Assembly: GCF_030463565.1 (NCBI RefSeq)
Contig: NC_134645.1
Span: 565,501 to 629,500 of the forward strand
Direction: 5' to 3'
Source of the DNA: Pelecanus crispus
Lineage: Eukaryota > Chordata > Aves > Pelecaniformes > Pelecanidae
DNA length: 64,000 nt
Below the pieces are notes generated by a model. It did not search any database. It was not told the origin of the DNA and saw nothing but the letters and a program-made list of their open reading frames with translations. A program made the position numbers and the translations under genes. This document shows positions 49,901-60,843 of this stretch, piece by piece. Numbering within the stretch: the stretch's first letter is position 1; each line of letters begins with the position of its first letter.

Positions 49901-52847
49901 TAATGGTCTTGATTTGCTGCTTATACTGTGTTAACTACTAAAACCAATCTTAATTTTAATAAAAAGCGTACTTACTCATTGACCCTTTCTATTGTGCACG
50001 TGTCTACGCAGCGATGACAGGATTACAATTAGGTGGCATTAAGAATAAGATCAGAGGAGAATTCACCTTAAATTTACCTGAAAAGTTTAAGCTAGGCAGG
50101 GTTAGTAGTATCAGCGGGCTTGTTACTTGAGAAGGGGAGACACAGACCTGTGCCAGCTCCATACATTTATTGCTCCGCGATTCATTTTTTCCATTTCAGA
50201 ACAGAAATTCCCCTTTTACATGAAGAAAAACGCCATCCGTATTTCTTAAGCGGCAGACAGCCGGTTTTGCAGGCACGGGACAGGTGAATCAAAGGCGGGA
50301 GGAGGTCTCGCAGCCTGCGGCACGGGGGGGGACAGGCTGCCCGCTGGAAAACGCAGAGCCGCCGCCGTTCACAGCCTGCGACCGTCCTGCTCGCCCCCGG
50401 CTGTGCCCACGCCGACAGGGGAACTGGCGGCTCCGGAAGAGTTTTTCATCCCTTTCTAATCATTAACAGGGATGAACAGACGGCTCCAAACTTAGTCAAA
50501 TTGCACCCGAGCTGGTTCGTGCTTTATTTCTGGGCGCTGCCGGTACATTTGAGTGCCCCGCGGATCTAAACCATGATGGACACGGACACAGGCAAGGCTG
50601 AGGCGGACGCTGGCGGCCCGTACGCGGCTCCGCGCAAGGCTCCGCGCTCGCGGGACGGGGGCTCGCCCGAGCGGGGGCTGCGCCGCGGCTGGCAGCAGCG
50701 GCTGAGTTGCCAGGTTTACGTTCAGCCTCCTTGCTGCTTGCCAGGACAGCATTTGATGGCAAATACATCCTAACGGCAACGACTGACACAGCTCGTGGCA
50801 ATATGCGACTAAATAGGCAAGAAAATCAGTAGGTAACGTGAGGAGACTCCCTGAAGCAAAGATTTTGGCGCCAGAAGTCGTGACCGGCCTCCAGTTTCTT
50901 TGTGAGCTTGAAATAAATTCTGACGTTCGGAAGTCCGAAAATCAGGACCTGACTGTGGCAGGTTTTACTCTTAAAAAAAAAAAAACCAAACCCATGAAAT
51001 CATAAAAATGCATTCAGGTACTAATGATTTAACAGTGTTCTGAAAAATTTAAGTAGCTATTAGGAAACGTTTTAAATATTTTTGGCATGCAAAATGTATC
51101 ACAGACTTTAGAAAGTATGACTACGGTCTTATCAAATGATTATCAATCTGTCGTTGCTCGTCGAACTAAATTTGTATATACTAAGATCACTGTGTGCTGT
51201 AAGAAGAACGTGAAAACTAAATACACTTGTGCACAGAGCACAACATTTAAAATATATCAGTGTATCTACATTTTTATTTGCTGATACGTCAACAGATAAA
51301 TGATGATTCAAAGTGCTAACAACACTGGGCATGAAATCTACATTTCTATTGAAACTGATAATTTTTTTTGTCTCAGACTTTTGGCAGAGTGTATAAAAGA
51401 ATTTAATTCACAGCTGTTCTACTTTTTAATGTAGAAAACATTAATCAAAGCTTTAAGTTATAAGCTTTTCTAATGTTGTTTAGTATTCCAGTTCAACAAA
51501 GATCAATAGAGGCCATCCCTGTGTTTCTTGACGCCTCTCCAGGAAGCAGAGGCGCGATTATGTAAATAGCGCCGGTTCCCCTTTACTTCTGCCAGCTTGC
51601 TTATCTCCAAAGCCTTCTGCCTGCTGCTACTGGCGACCAATGCAAGGACATGCATATACCTCTTATCTCCTAACAAAGCTCTGAAAGCTCGAGGATTGCA
51701 GCCAGTAACGTTAAACAATGCTGCACGGCTGATTTTATTTGTAAGTGATTTATTTTAGTAAATCTAATTTCTTCCTTCAATTTCTCAGTTTAGATGGAAG
51801 ATATTTGCTAACAAGTCAGGCTAAAGAGAAATAGAGCAGATGTCCTGCGACATTTATATAGGTTTGAAATAACCTATTAAACGATCCGAAAGAGTCGCAG
51901 GGAAGAATTAGAAAGTGCCAGTTTCACCCTATGAGTGTAAAAAAGGGATTAAGGAATCTTTGTTAAAGAGTCCAACACGCGGTGATCATATACTTTTTGG
52001 AGGCTGGAAAAGCAAATCTTGAGGGTACTAGAAATCTGCATTTCAGAGTCAAAGCTTCCTTTCAGGAGACGTTTGTTTAAACTCAATTAAAGCAGAAAAG
52101 TAGCGGTTCATATCTTACTGACTGCACGCTAACTTAAAATCTCAATAGAGCACATAAGGAACAAATTCAGAGTTCAGCATTACATCTTCATCTTTCAGTC
52201 GGGCTGATGAACGGTGATCAGCGTTAATGTGTGTGTATATACTTACACACACGCACGCGCGTACATATATCCACACATACATTAAAAAAACCCCAAACAG
52301 GTTCCAGGCCAGGCGTTGGAAGGAAGCCTGAAATTTGCTCATCTATATTTAAGAGAAATGTTAGCATACTGCACGCCGCTATGATTTTCTAACAGAACAC
52401 CATTCTTACGTTTCTTTTGCATTAATCCCTGACCCTGGTATCTCAGCAGCATAATCCCCATTTAGCATTAGTAGCAACGGCTTCTACTGTGAGGAACTAT
52501 TTTTCGATAAGTAAGCACCGATTCAGGCATAGCTTTTGAACAACATATTCCCAGCTCAGCAAGAAACCCACACTCCTGAATGAACCAGAGCACATTACTG
52601 AGAGAAAGTTCATTAACCTTGCTAGATTCGGGGGTTAACAGGATAGCTGAAGAAAGGAGCAGAGTGAATAGCTCTGATGCAAAACAAATTAAAATGAATG
52701 TCATCATTCCTTTTGATATTCATTAGTTGATTCAGGGGAAGAATGGTCGTCTTAAATTTGCAAGCATTTATCTACAAAAAACAGGTGTACATCTGCCGCT
52801 CAAGTGGTTCTTAGTGCTAAAGAGAAGAATAACGTGCAGAGACTCAC
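46982..52847. other. Intergenic / probable RALGAPA2 terminal exon and 3' UTR region
   Basis: A GC-rich islet at about 47,100-47,420 gives way to a long AT-rich stretch (48,030-52,850) with homeodomain-like TAAT cores. The RALGAPA2 exon at 52848-52969 ends in a splice donor, so its last exon and 3' UTR should lie here on the minus strand. Candidate acceptors followed by an immediate stop exist (49538 downward and 51142 downward), and minus-strand AATAAA words occur, for example near 48868. None is decisive. Confidence 0.45.
52226..52283. repeat. TG/TA/CA microsatellite
   Basis: GTGTGTGTATATACTTACACACACGCACGCGCGTACATATATCCACACATAC-type compound dinucleotide repeat (imperfect), unit mostly TG/CA. 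Confidence 0.8.
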
Positions 52848-52969
52848 CAGTTCCACCGAGGGAGTAGCTGGGAGAGGGAGAAAAGACCTGAGCAGCAAAA
52901 TCCTCGAATGTCATTACTTCTTTATGGTTCTGGATTATTGCTTCGAGATACAGAGCTCGCTCTTCATAA
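52848..52969 (-). CDS. RALGAPA2: RALGAPA2 exon: end of Ral-GAP domain and C-terminal tail (penultimate exon)
   Basis: Read on the minus strand, the acceptor GGTCGTTGCAG is followed by a 122-bp exon and the donor ACTG|GTGAGTC. Taking two bases (TT) from the missing upstream exon, the frame reads [17 protein letters not shown], then [20 protein letters not shown] and LGGT, ending in phase 1. This is the characteristic C-terminal end of the alpha subunit of the Ral GTPase-activating complex, which stimulates GTP hydrolysis on RalA and RalB together with RALGAPB. Paralogue RALGAPA1 has a similar tail, but the gene order next to INSM1 and the SPSPSYSL-type ending point to RALGAPA2. From family memory the next exon should supply little more than one residue and a stop. 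The upstream GAP exons are probably beyond the right edge of the window. I could not find them within it. Confidence 0.9.
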
Positions 52970-53417
52970 CTGCAACGACCAGGTTAAGGAAATGTGTGCA
53001 CAGAATTAAATGCTGTTACACAGTGTCCACGAACACCAGCACTTCAGATTCGCAGCAACGCTACCCAGGCTGTACACGGGCATGGAAAAGAGGGGACCAA
53101 AATTGCCCAGTGCTGCTTAACAGTTCTGAATGTGAGCAACGAGGAGTGAACACACTTAATGGCGTGAAATTAAGGGTAATATCTTTTAGCTTCATGAAGG
53201 AAAAGCAGTGACTCACTAGAATCCGACAGATTGTTAAAGTTACCGAGGGCAGAAACAAACCCCCCCAGACTGCAGGCTTTTTTAAACCAAAACCCAACAG
53301 ACAAGCTGTGGCATTATGGAAAGTTCCTGGTACAAAACATTCTTATTACAATGACCCTGTCGGACTAGAAAAATGATTAGCTTGGAGAAACAAGCTACAG
53401 GACAGAGGAGAAACGTG

Positions 53418-53434
53418 CCCCCCCCCCCCCCCCC
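53418..53434. repeat. C17 homopolymer
   Basis: Seventeen consecutive C in a RALGAPA2 intron. The length is likely unstable or uncertain. Confidence 0.9.
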
Positions 53435-56400
53435 AATTTATTTGATCACTGCACTTCTTAAAGGAAATTAACCGTAATAAACACAGTTCCTGAAAGCATG
53501 AAGTTTATATTTAAGGCAGGTGCTAGAAAGTGTAATCTTATGTATCCTAAATAAACAACGCACACTGGAAAAAACCACCCCACAACTTGCATGCATTATA
53601 GTCTGCATAATGCAGACAACAAAGCAATCTAAAATCAAGACTATTGCCTTTTAATTAAAACTCGGCAACCTGGAACACACAGCATTCAAATGTGTAATCA
53701 AAAACCAGTCACCAATAAAACTTACAAGCGTAACAAGCTGAAGCAACTTTCCAGCTGTCTTAATAGGACCCCTGCTTGCGGCAGCTTTTCACAGCAGAGA
53801 AAGCAAATCTTTTCCTTTTGTGTGCAGCTTCTGTTTTCTCAGAAGGTGAATCATACACTTCCAATAACAGGATAACGTCTGAAACAAATCTACAATGGGC
53901 TGAAGAACCTCACGTATGACTTTATGAATTAACACTCGCAGGAGCCAGTATGACATCTCATTCTCCGCTTCCTCATTTAAAACAAAAGTTTTCAGGTCCT
54001 CATTGTGTTTTTGTTGCGGGGAAATGCATTCTAACTCTGCAAGACTGTTAGGCGGGAGCAAAGGCCAATTTAAATTTAGAAATTAGGAGCAGTGAGAATA
54101 ACACCAGTGACAACATAATGCAGGTGAGGGTATTTAAAATTGAAAAGCATTACTAATTAATACTGAAGTGCCATTTGTGACTTTCATTACATTAACAAAA
54201 CCACTCTGAAACAGTATTTAAAAAAAAAAAATCAGAGTAAAGCAGTACTTAAAAAGAGGACGCGATGGTCTAGCGTTCAAGGGGAATAAGCAAAGCGCGT
54301 CTTAACTGTATGCAAGTTCCTATAGGCATGGTGGTAAAAAAGAAAAAGAAAAAAAGAATTTTGCTTTTAATGCTAGCAGAGGACGAGTGATATGTGATAA
54401 ATCTTCTTACAAACTTCCCGTGGAAGCCTGAAGAAAGAAAATCAATAGATAGCATTTCAGAGTTTGCACCTGCTGACAGCGTTATTTGCTTAGTTTTTCT
54501 CTCTCCTTTCCCTAAGCCCAGGAGAACGCATTCCTGATAGCGCAAGCATTAGCCCGCCTGCGTTTGGGGCTGCCTCCCTATTATGGGCTGAACTCCTGAT
54601 GACTCTTGTTAATGAATAGGCTGCCAAACTTCCTAGGAGAGGAGGCACACGCCTGGGCCCTATTCTAAAGGGACTGACGGATGCCATTCACTTCTCATTA
54701 TGAAGACGCATATTCCGTGGCGCGCTCGGCTGTTGCCAGGGCTGTGCGGAGCGCGCGGCCGGGCGAGCGCCGGCCCCGCTAACAGCGGGACGCGGGGGCT
54801 GCGCGGCCGTCTGGCGAACAGCCCCTCCGACACGGAGCTGGCACGTGCTGGCGCAGCGGGAACAGACCCAGGCGTGACAAATTACTGAAAGGGCTCGGCT
54901 AAACTTGCGGCTGACGACCACCTGAGCCTGCGGACCGGCCATCAGCGCTCGATTCATTGCGCAGCCTTTTAGGCTGCAGTCTGCTTGTGGGCCCGCTTTA
55001 AACAAGGCAGGGAGACTAGAAAGGCTTTTCACGCTATGCCTAATAATATCCTGCTGTTTAATGAAAGACCTTGCACATCTAACACATAAGCATACAATGC
55101 GCAGAACAACTGCTAACACACCAGCAGTTTGTACCGATTTTGCTAAATATTGCACGGAAAAAGAGAGTGAGGAGGTTTTGACGAGGTTAGCTTTACATCT
55201 CGTAAAATCCTTATTTATGAGACAGAAGATGCCCCTAGCCGCACAAAAGACTGGGGAAAACCCGCTCAGCCAAACAGCTGGGCAGCTACAGGAGAGGCAT
55301 CTGAAAAATAACATACTGAGCTGAGTGTAAGCCGCGGCCCGGAGAGCTGTGCGGATCGATCGGCAGCTTCAGAGGCGTACGGGGAAGATCCCAATTCAGC
55401 GCCGCTCTTGCAGGTTAAAAAGCTGAAAGCGGTAGGTGCAGGTACCGCAGGCTCGGCGAGGAAGACCGCTGCACACACCGGCCCTGCTTCACCGCCAGCC
55501 TTCCCAGCTCAGCGCACTCCTTGTGTCTCTCCCAGGCTCCCCTAAGCACGACTACCAGGAGCACCAGGCAGCACAGTGGCTCCTGCTATACGGGCAGCGG
55601 GCGAAACGCTCGTGCTAATTTTCACTTACAGCCTAATTTAAAAAGCATCAAGTCACTGCAGGAAAATTAAGCTAAACTCTCTGCTATCTCTATTTTAATA
55701 CATACACACATTAGGGAAAACAGTTTGGATTCATCAAACAAAAAAAAAGTCAACTAAAGTTTTACCGAAGTTTAGGAATTTTAATGGAGGCATTAGGAAC
55801 ATAACAAACAAGCTGTAAATAACCCTTTGAAAAATACCCCCGGCCTGTAAATATGGGTCAAGAAAGCAGCATGACCACGAATACTGCCTGATCTCTCACG
55901 CAAAATCTTTGTTCTGCACCTTCTTCAAGTTGCGCTTCTTGTATGCGAACAAAACCACCGTTTTGCTACTTAGTTGTGTTTATGTCAGAATCTTCTGCAG
56001 GCACCACTACGTGCCTCAAGTGTCAGACCCCCTGGAGCCCCAAGTAACGTGTTTGGAGGATCCGAGAGAACATAACATACCCAAAGAGTAATAATATGAG
56101 ATATATGGGGGGTGGAGGAGAAGCGTCAGCATTTCAAGACGGTCAGTACAGGAGCGGTTTGAAACAGTAATTTTCAGTTGCAGCCTCAAGAAGCTTCATG
56201 TTTATCACCACGTAAGAACGCTTTCACCCAGATAATCACGAGTACAACACTGGACCTGTCAAAACTGCAGCCCTTGGAAACGTGCTGTGCCTTCATCCTT
56301 AAGAACCAGCGATGCGATTTTACTTACTTACACGTTAGAATGTTAAGCTGGATCTTTTTACTATGAAATTTGTGTCATCTCTCTCCTGTGAGCTTTCAGC

Positions 56401-59400
56401 ACAGCGTATCTGACACAAAGATGCCCACGAACGCTAAGCCTCGTTGCATTATGTAGATCAAGCCAGTATGCGCAGAGTGCCATATAAACCACGACTTGCT
56501 AAAAAATGCAACACGTGTATCGGCAGACTCCCACCCCCAGCTCACTGCTGTGCTCCGGGTCGAGCAGGGCCCGCAGGAAGCTTGAAGTGCCTGGCTGGCT
56601 TCTCTACAGAAGCCTGAAGGCTAGACTGCTGAAGCCAAGCATGCAAATCATTTTCTGAAGGCGGCCTGGCCGCAGAGAGGATGGGTTATGATCTTGAACC
56701 CTACCCCGGTGAAGAAGCTGGACAGCTGGCTTCCCTGATTAACTAAGCCCCCATTTATCTGCAGGTTTTGGGTGTCCCCTGAGATCTTCAGATAAATGGA
56801 GTTATACTAGGCATTCAGAGGAGCTGATCAAAAGCAGCCTCTTTTAATATGTATGGCAATTTGACCCACCTCTTCAATGACTGCATTATTTTACATTTTG
56901 CTTCTACCGAGGCAAAACTCCGGAGCAAAACATTTTCAATGGGCACAAACATCTTTTTTTATTTCATCTACTGAATGATGTAGAGAGCCGTGACAAGGTG
57001 TGAATTATTGACCATGAATATATGTAACTGTGGGAGAGCAGGAATTTAGCTCCAGTTTGACTACAGCAATCAAATCTCAGTATTTGAATATTATGAGCTT
57101 TTATAACTGTTTTATCAGTTTACCAATTATCTTAATAGTTCAACCATACAGTGTAAGCTGTTTGAAAAAAAAAACATTAAAATGCTAAGACTAACTATTT
57201 GCAATAAACTGTGTCATCTTATTGCAAGCAGTAGGATGATCTGTGAAGTTCTGTGGCGAAACGCATGCAGGACCTCCTTCCAGATGGAGAATCCAAAAGA
57301 AGATGAAAGGTAGAATTTTTTGAAAATTCACCAGAGATGCAGTACACGGTAGCATCACTTCCACATTTAACCTCTACAACACAGAGCCAGTTTCAGGCAC
57401 ACGGTTTAAAATGTAAAGACTCTGAAAAGCCTTCAAAGTCCTCATCGTCTGGGTTCTGCAGGTGAACCGAGCCGTCCTGGGGTCAAGAGCTGTCCAATGT
57501 CTCCCTCTCTGCACAGCCACACGACGTTAAAGCATGAATAATGAGGTATTTAGAAACAGCGTGAACATAGAAGATGATTATTCAAACAGATCCTGAAAAT
57601 TTAGAACTTTTGCTTATTAACTAAGGTTAATGTGCTGACCTCAAGCGAAAATATCAGCCACCCATCAGTGCTGATGGCAACAGCCAGCAATTCCTTCCCA
57701 CACTATTTTTAGAAAATACAAACATTTTGGCAACATTTATACGCTCTCAACAATATATGGAAACAACTGTGCATTTTGTGGACACAGCACTCTTTTCATG
57801 CAAATAAAAGGCAGAATTATTTGTGGGTTTGTGAACGGGCAAAGAGAGAGTTGACTAGCTCCTCTCCACAGCTCGTCGTTTGTAGCGTGCCAATGCCAAG
57901 GGGCTGTAGGCCCAGGACTGGAACCCCACCGCTCGGGTCCATGGAGAGCACACACTAAAACGACTGCTCCTCCAGCTCCAGAGGGATTGCCAGGGAAGTT
58001 AATGCGGACTGTTGGCATGAACCTACTGCAATTCCCATCTGTGATGTGAATCCCACCCCGAGAAGGGCTTTCGGGGCATCTGGCCAGTGGAGAAACTGCA
58101 AGTACGGAGGTAGACAGCTCCTTCCAGCCCGTCGGACATCAAGGCCGTCTACGTGTCCACATGCCAATTCTGTCTTCCACCCAACTAGGGAGACTTGCAG
58201 AAAGAGAAAATCTTTGAACTTATTGTTTGATGCAAGAAAGCATGTTTCCCAAATCCATGCTAGAGCTTTCCAGCCTCATGGGTGCTTATACAGGTGATCA
58301 CACACGTAGCATGTGGACAAGAGAAGGAAAACCTGTTTTGCGAATCGCTGATTCCTTAGGCAGGCTTGCCAGACTCTAAGGCAGAGCAAACACAAGGCTG
58401 TAGTGAACCCATTTTACTGACTGCCCTTTCAAGATTTCAGTACCAAAGAACTACTGGTAAGTCATTTCTGACCGTTACACGTATTTCAGTATCCTCCTAA
58501 TTTGTATCTGAAGAACCAAAGATGGTTCCACAAAAAGGGTTTGCTCCTGACACCACAACAGCGGTTTCGAAAACAAACAAGAACATAAATGTTTGGGACT
58601 TACCAAAGTAGGATAAGGCAGGGACCATAAAATTGAGGTTAACATAAATGTATCAGTAGATAACCTTTATGCACCTGACTGTCCTCCTTAAGCTCCGAAC
58701 AGGACAGAGTTACTCTGCTTTCAAAACGTTGCAATAGGCAATTTCAGTGTGAAACTCAATATGCTTGGTTGGGCTTGCCATCATTTATGGTCTAGTGACC
58801 GTCACTACTGCATAAATTTAACTGAAAACTTTTGGGGGAATTCTAGTAACATATATCCTTCATTGAACAGGTGCAATTAAACTATACCTGTCAACAACTG
58901 CAGATTTATGTGCTTTTTTCAAACCAAAGCATCGGAGATTAAAACTCCTCACAGCGATGCATGTCTGAAATTGGTCGACGTAAGATGCAAGACGTGCATT
59001 AGACGAGGCTGACTCCGTAAGCGCCCAACTCAAGCCAACGGTTTTGTGCGAGGGGAGCGAGATTGGCTCCCTTGCCCCGCGGCCAGCCCCCGAGAAGGCC
59101 ATCTGTCTGCGGCGCAGCCGGGGGAGGCAGGGCTCGGTGCTCTCCCTCGGCGGAGGGGGCCGGCTAGTGCCAGGGCTGCTGTTCCTTCTCCTTATCCAGA
59201 ATGGGCAGACGATCCTCTGCTGCCAAAACCAAGAGCTCATCCTCTCCGCGGCATAATTTTCCTCTGCTCTGCCACCCCCCAGTGCAGAATGGCGCAGACA
59301 GGCAGCCCTCTCACTACTGCGCTGGGGGGACTCGAGGGGGGAGTTCCAGTCACGGGGGATGGCTGGAGCCCAGAACACCCTGGTGTACAAGAGACATGAC

Positions 59401-60714
59401 TCTCACTGGAACCGACAGGTACCGAGGGGTTTTCAAACGGATTTCTCATTTTTGGAGCGTTTGCCCAGTGCCTCGGCACCGTGTCTGGAGCTCTGCCACC
59501 TCCCTCCCCCCAAGTGGGGCCTGGGTCTTTGCACAGGATTACAAAAGAATCTCCGTCCTGACTGATGGAGATGGGGCTTCAGACAGGGCCATAACACAGA
59601 ATAAAAAACAACCTGTAATTGCTTCAACTAACATGGCAGACTGCTACCGCATTTTCCAACACGCACGGTGCAACACATTTGTTTCCTCACAGACGGTCGC
59701 CATTAATTGCTTTAAAGAGGAAAGTGAAACAAAACAACAACAAAAACACGTTTCACATGGTTTCAAACCATCTCCATGGAAATGTAACAAATCAAGTAAC
59801 GTAACAGCAAAACCCTACTGAAGGTGCCCCCAGGCAAAACGCTCCGGCTCATGCTCTTCTGCACAGAGCCCCGCTCTGGCGCCTGCTCTTGGCTCCCGGT
59901 GCTTGCCAGGTAGCACGATGCCCAAGGTGTGCTGTGAACCACCAGTCTGGCAGGAGCACTTGCCTGCCGCTCTGGGATATCACGAATATGTGGCACATTA
60001 GTCATGCCAAGTGCTTCAGGGAAGAATTTTGCATTTATTATGAATAAGGCAGAAAACAAGCTTTCATCTTAATTTACTACTACTCCTCCATGCGGGAAGC
60101 CCCTGGGAGCAGATACGTCGTACCATTACAGACCGATCATTTCGTAGTAAGAGTGAAGGAACAATGGGTTACTTTACTGATGTAATACAATTCTGTACTT
60201 TAATGGCACTCACGTTTATCCCTATCTGAAGCTTTCTTTATTCTAACATGGAGTACTTATGATGCTCCTATCGTGTATTCCTGTTTGTACAGATACCTGC
60301 TCTGTTTAAAAAAAAAAAAAAAAAGTTAGAAATGCACCTCATCTCCTTTATTAGCTTTGTTTTGACTGAGATCGTTCCTAATACAGCAGAAACTAAACAC
60401 TACCGTGGTGCACAAACCAGTGGCAACACTCCCACAGGCACGCGTGCCTAGAAAAATGGCACCGGACGTTTTGCATCCTACAGTCAGCCCTCTGCATATC
60501 CAAGGTCCATTTAGCAGCTGTACTCCATGCTTCACCACACTGATAAGGCTTTGATTAAAATATTTCAACTGATTAAAATGATGACATAATTGCCTGTTAT
60601 CAGTTAGTGCAGCAGAAGCCCTAACTGGTAAATCATTCTGCAGAGCACACAAAGATTGAACCACCAAGAAGCTATTCCTGAAGGAGTTCTGTATTGCAAG
60701 AACTATCGTGACTT

Positions 60715-60843
60715 AGAATCATAGAATCATAGAATGCTTTGGGTTGGAAGGGACCTTGAGCGATCATCGAGCCCAACCCCCCTGCAGTGAGCAGGGATTG
60801 AACCTGTGAACTTGGCGTTATTAGCACCATGTTCTAACCAACT
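60715..60843 (-). mobile_element. tRNA-Ile-derived SINE with CR1 3' tail
   Basis: Read on the minus strand, the head keeps GTTGGTTAGAACATGGTGCT and AATAACGCCAAGTTCACAGG, then the B-box GGTTCAATCCC. This matches tRNA-Ile with anticodon loop TGCTAATAACG intact (anticodon AAT). The 5' end and A-box are eroded. It is followed by a CR1-type tail (GGGTTGGGCTCGATGATCGC, AAGGTCCCTTCCAACCCAAA) ending in (ATTCTATG)n. SINEs of this design, such as TguSINE1, are described in songbirds and are mobilised by CR1. It is not a functional tRNA gene. Confidence 0.85.

Noticed and set aside
54688-55314. 208-codon minus-strand frame over a CpG-dense islet
   Set aside because: Composition changes midway from Cys/Val-rich to Ala/Arg-rich with no domain and with an overlapping plus-strand frame; probably chance.
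58900-58970. Minus-strand AG...GT-bounded frame (RSFNLRCFGLKKAHKSAVVD)
   Set aside because: Acceptor tract is weak and the peptide matches no part of RALGAPA2 that I recognise.
60450-60640. Minus-strand frame following GTGCTCTGCAG in a RALGAPA2 intron
   Set aside because: No similarity to Ral-GAP exons and no clear donor; treated as chance.
60790-60843. Possible tRNA-Ile gene on the minus strand
   Set aside because: The acceptor stem and A-box are lost and the sequence runs directly into a CR1 tail, so it is a SINE head, not a tRNA gene.
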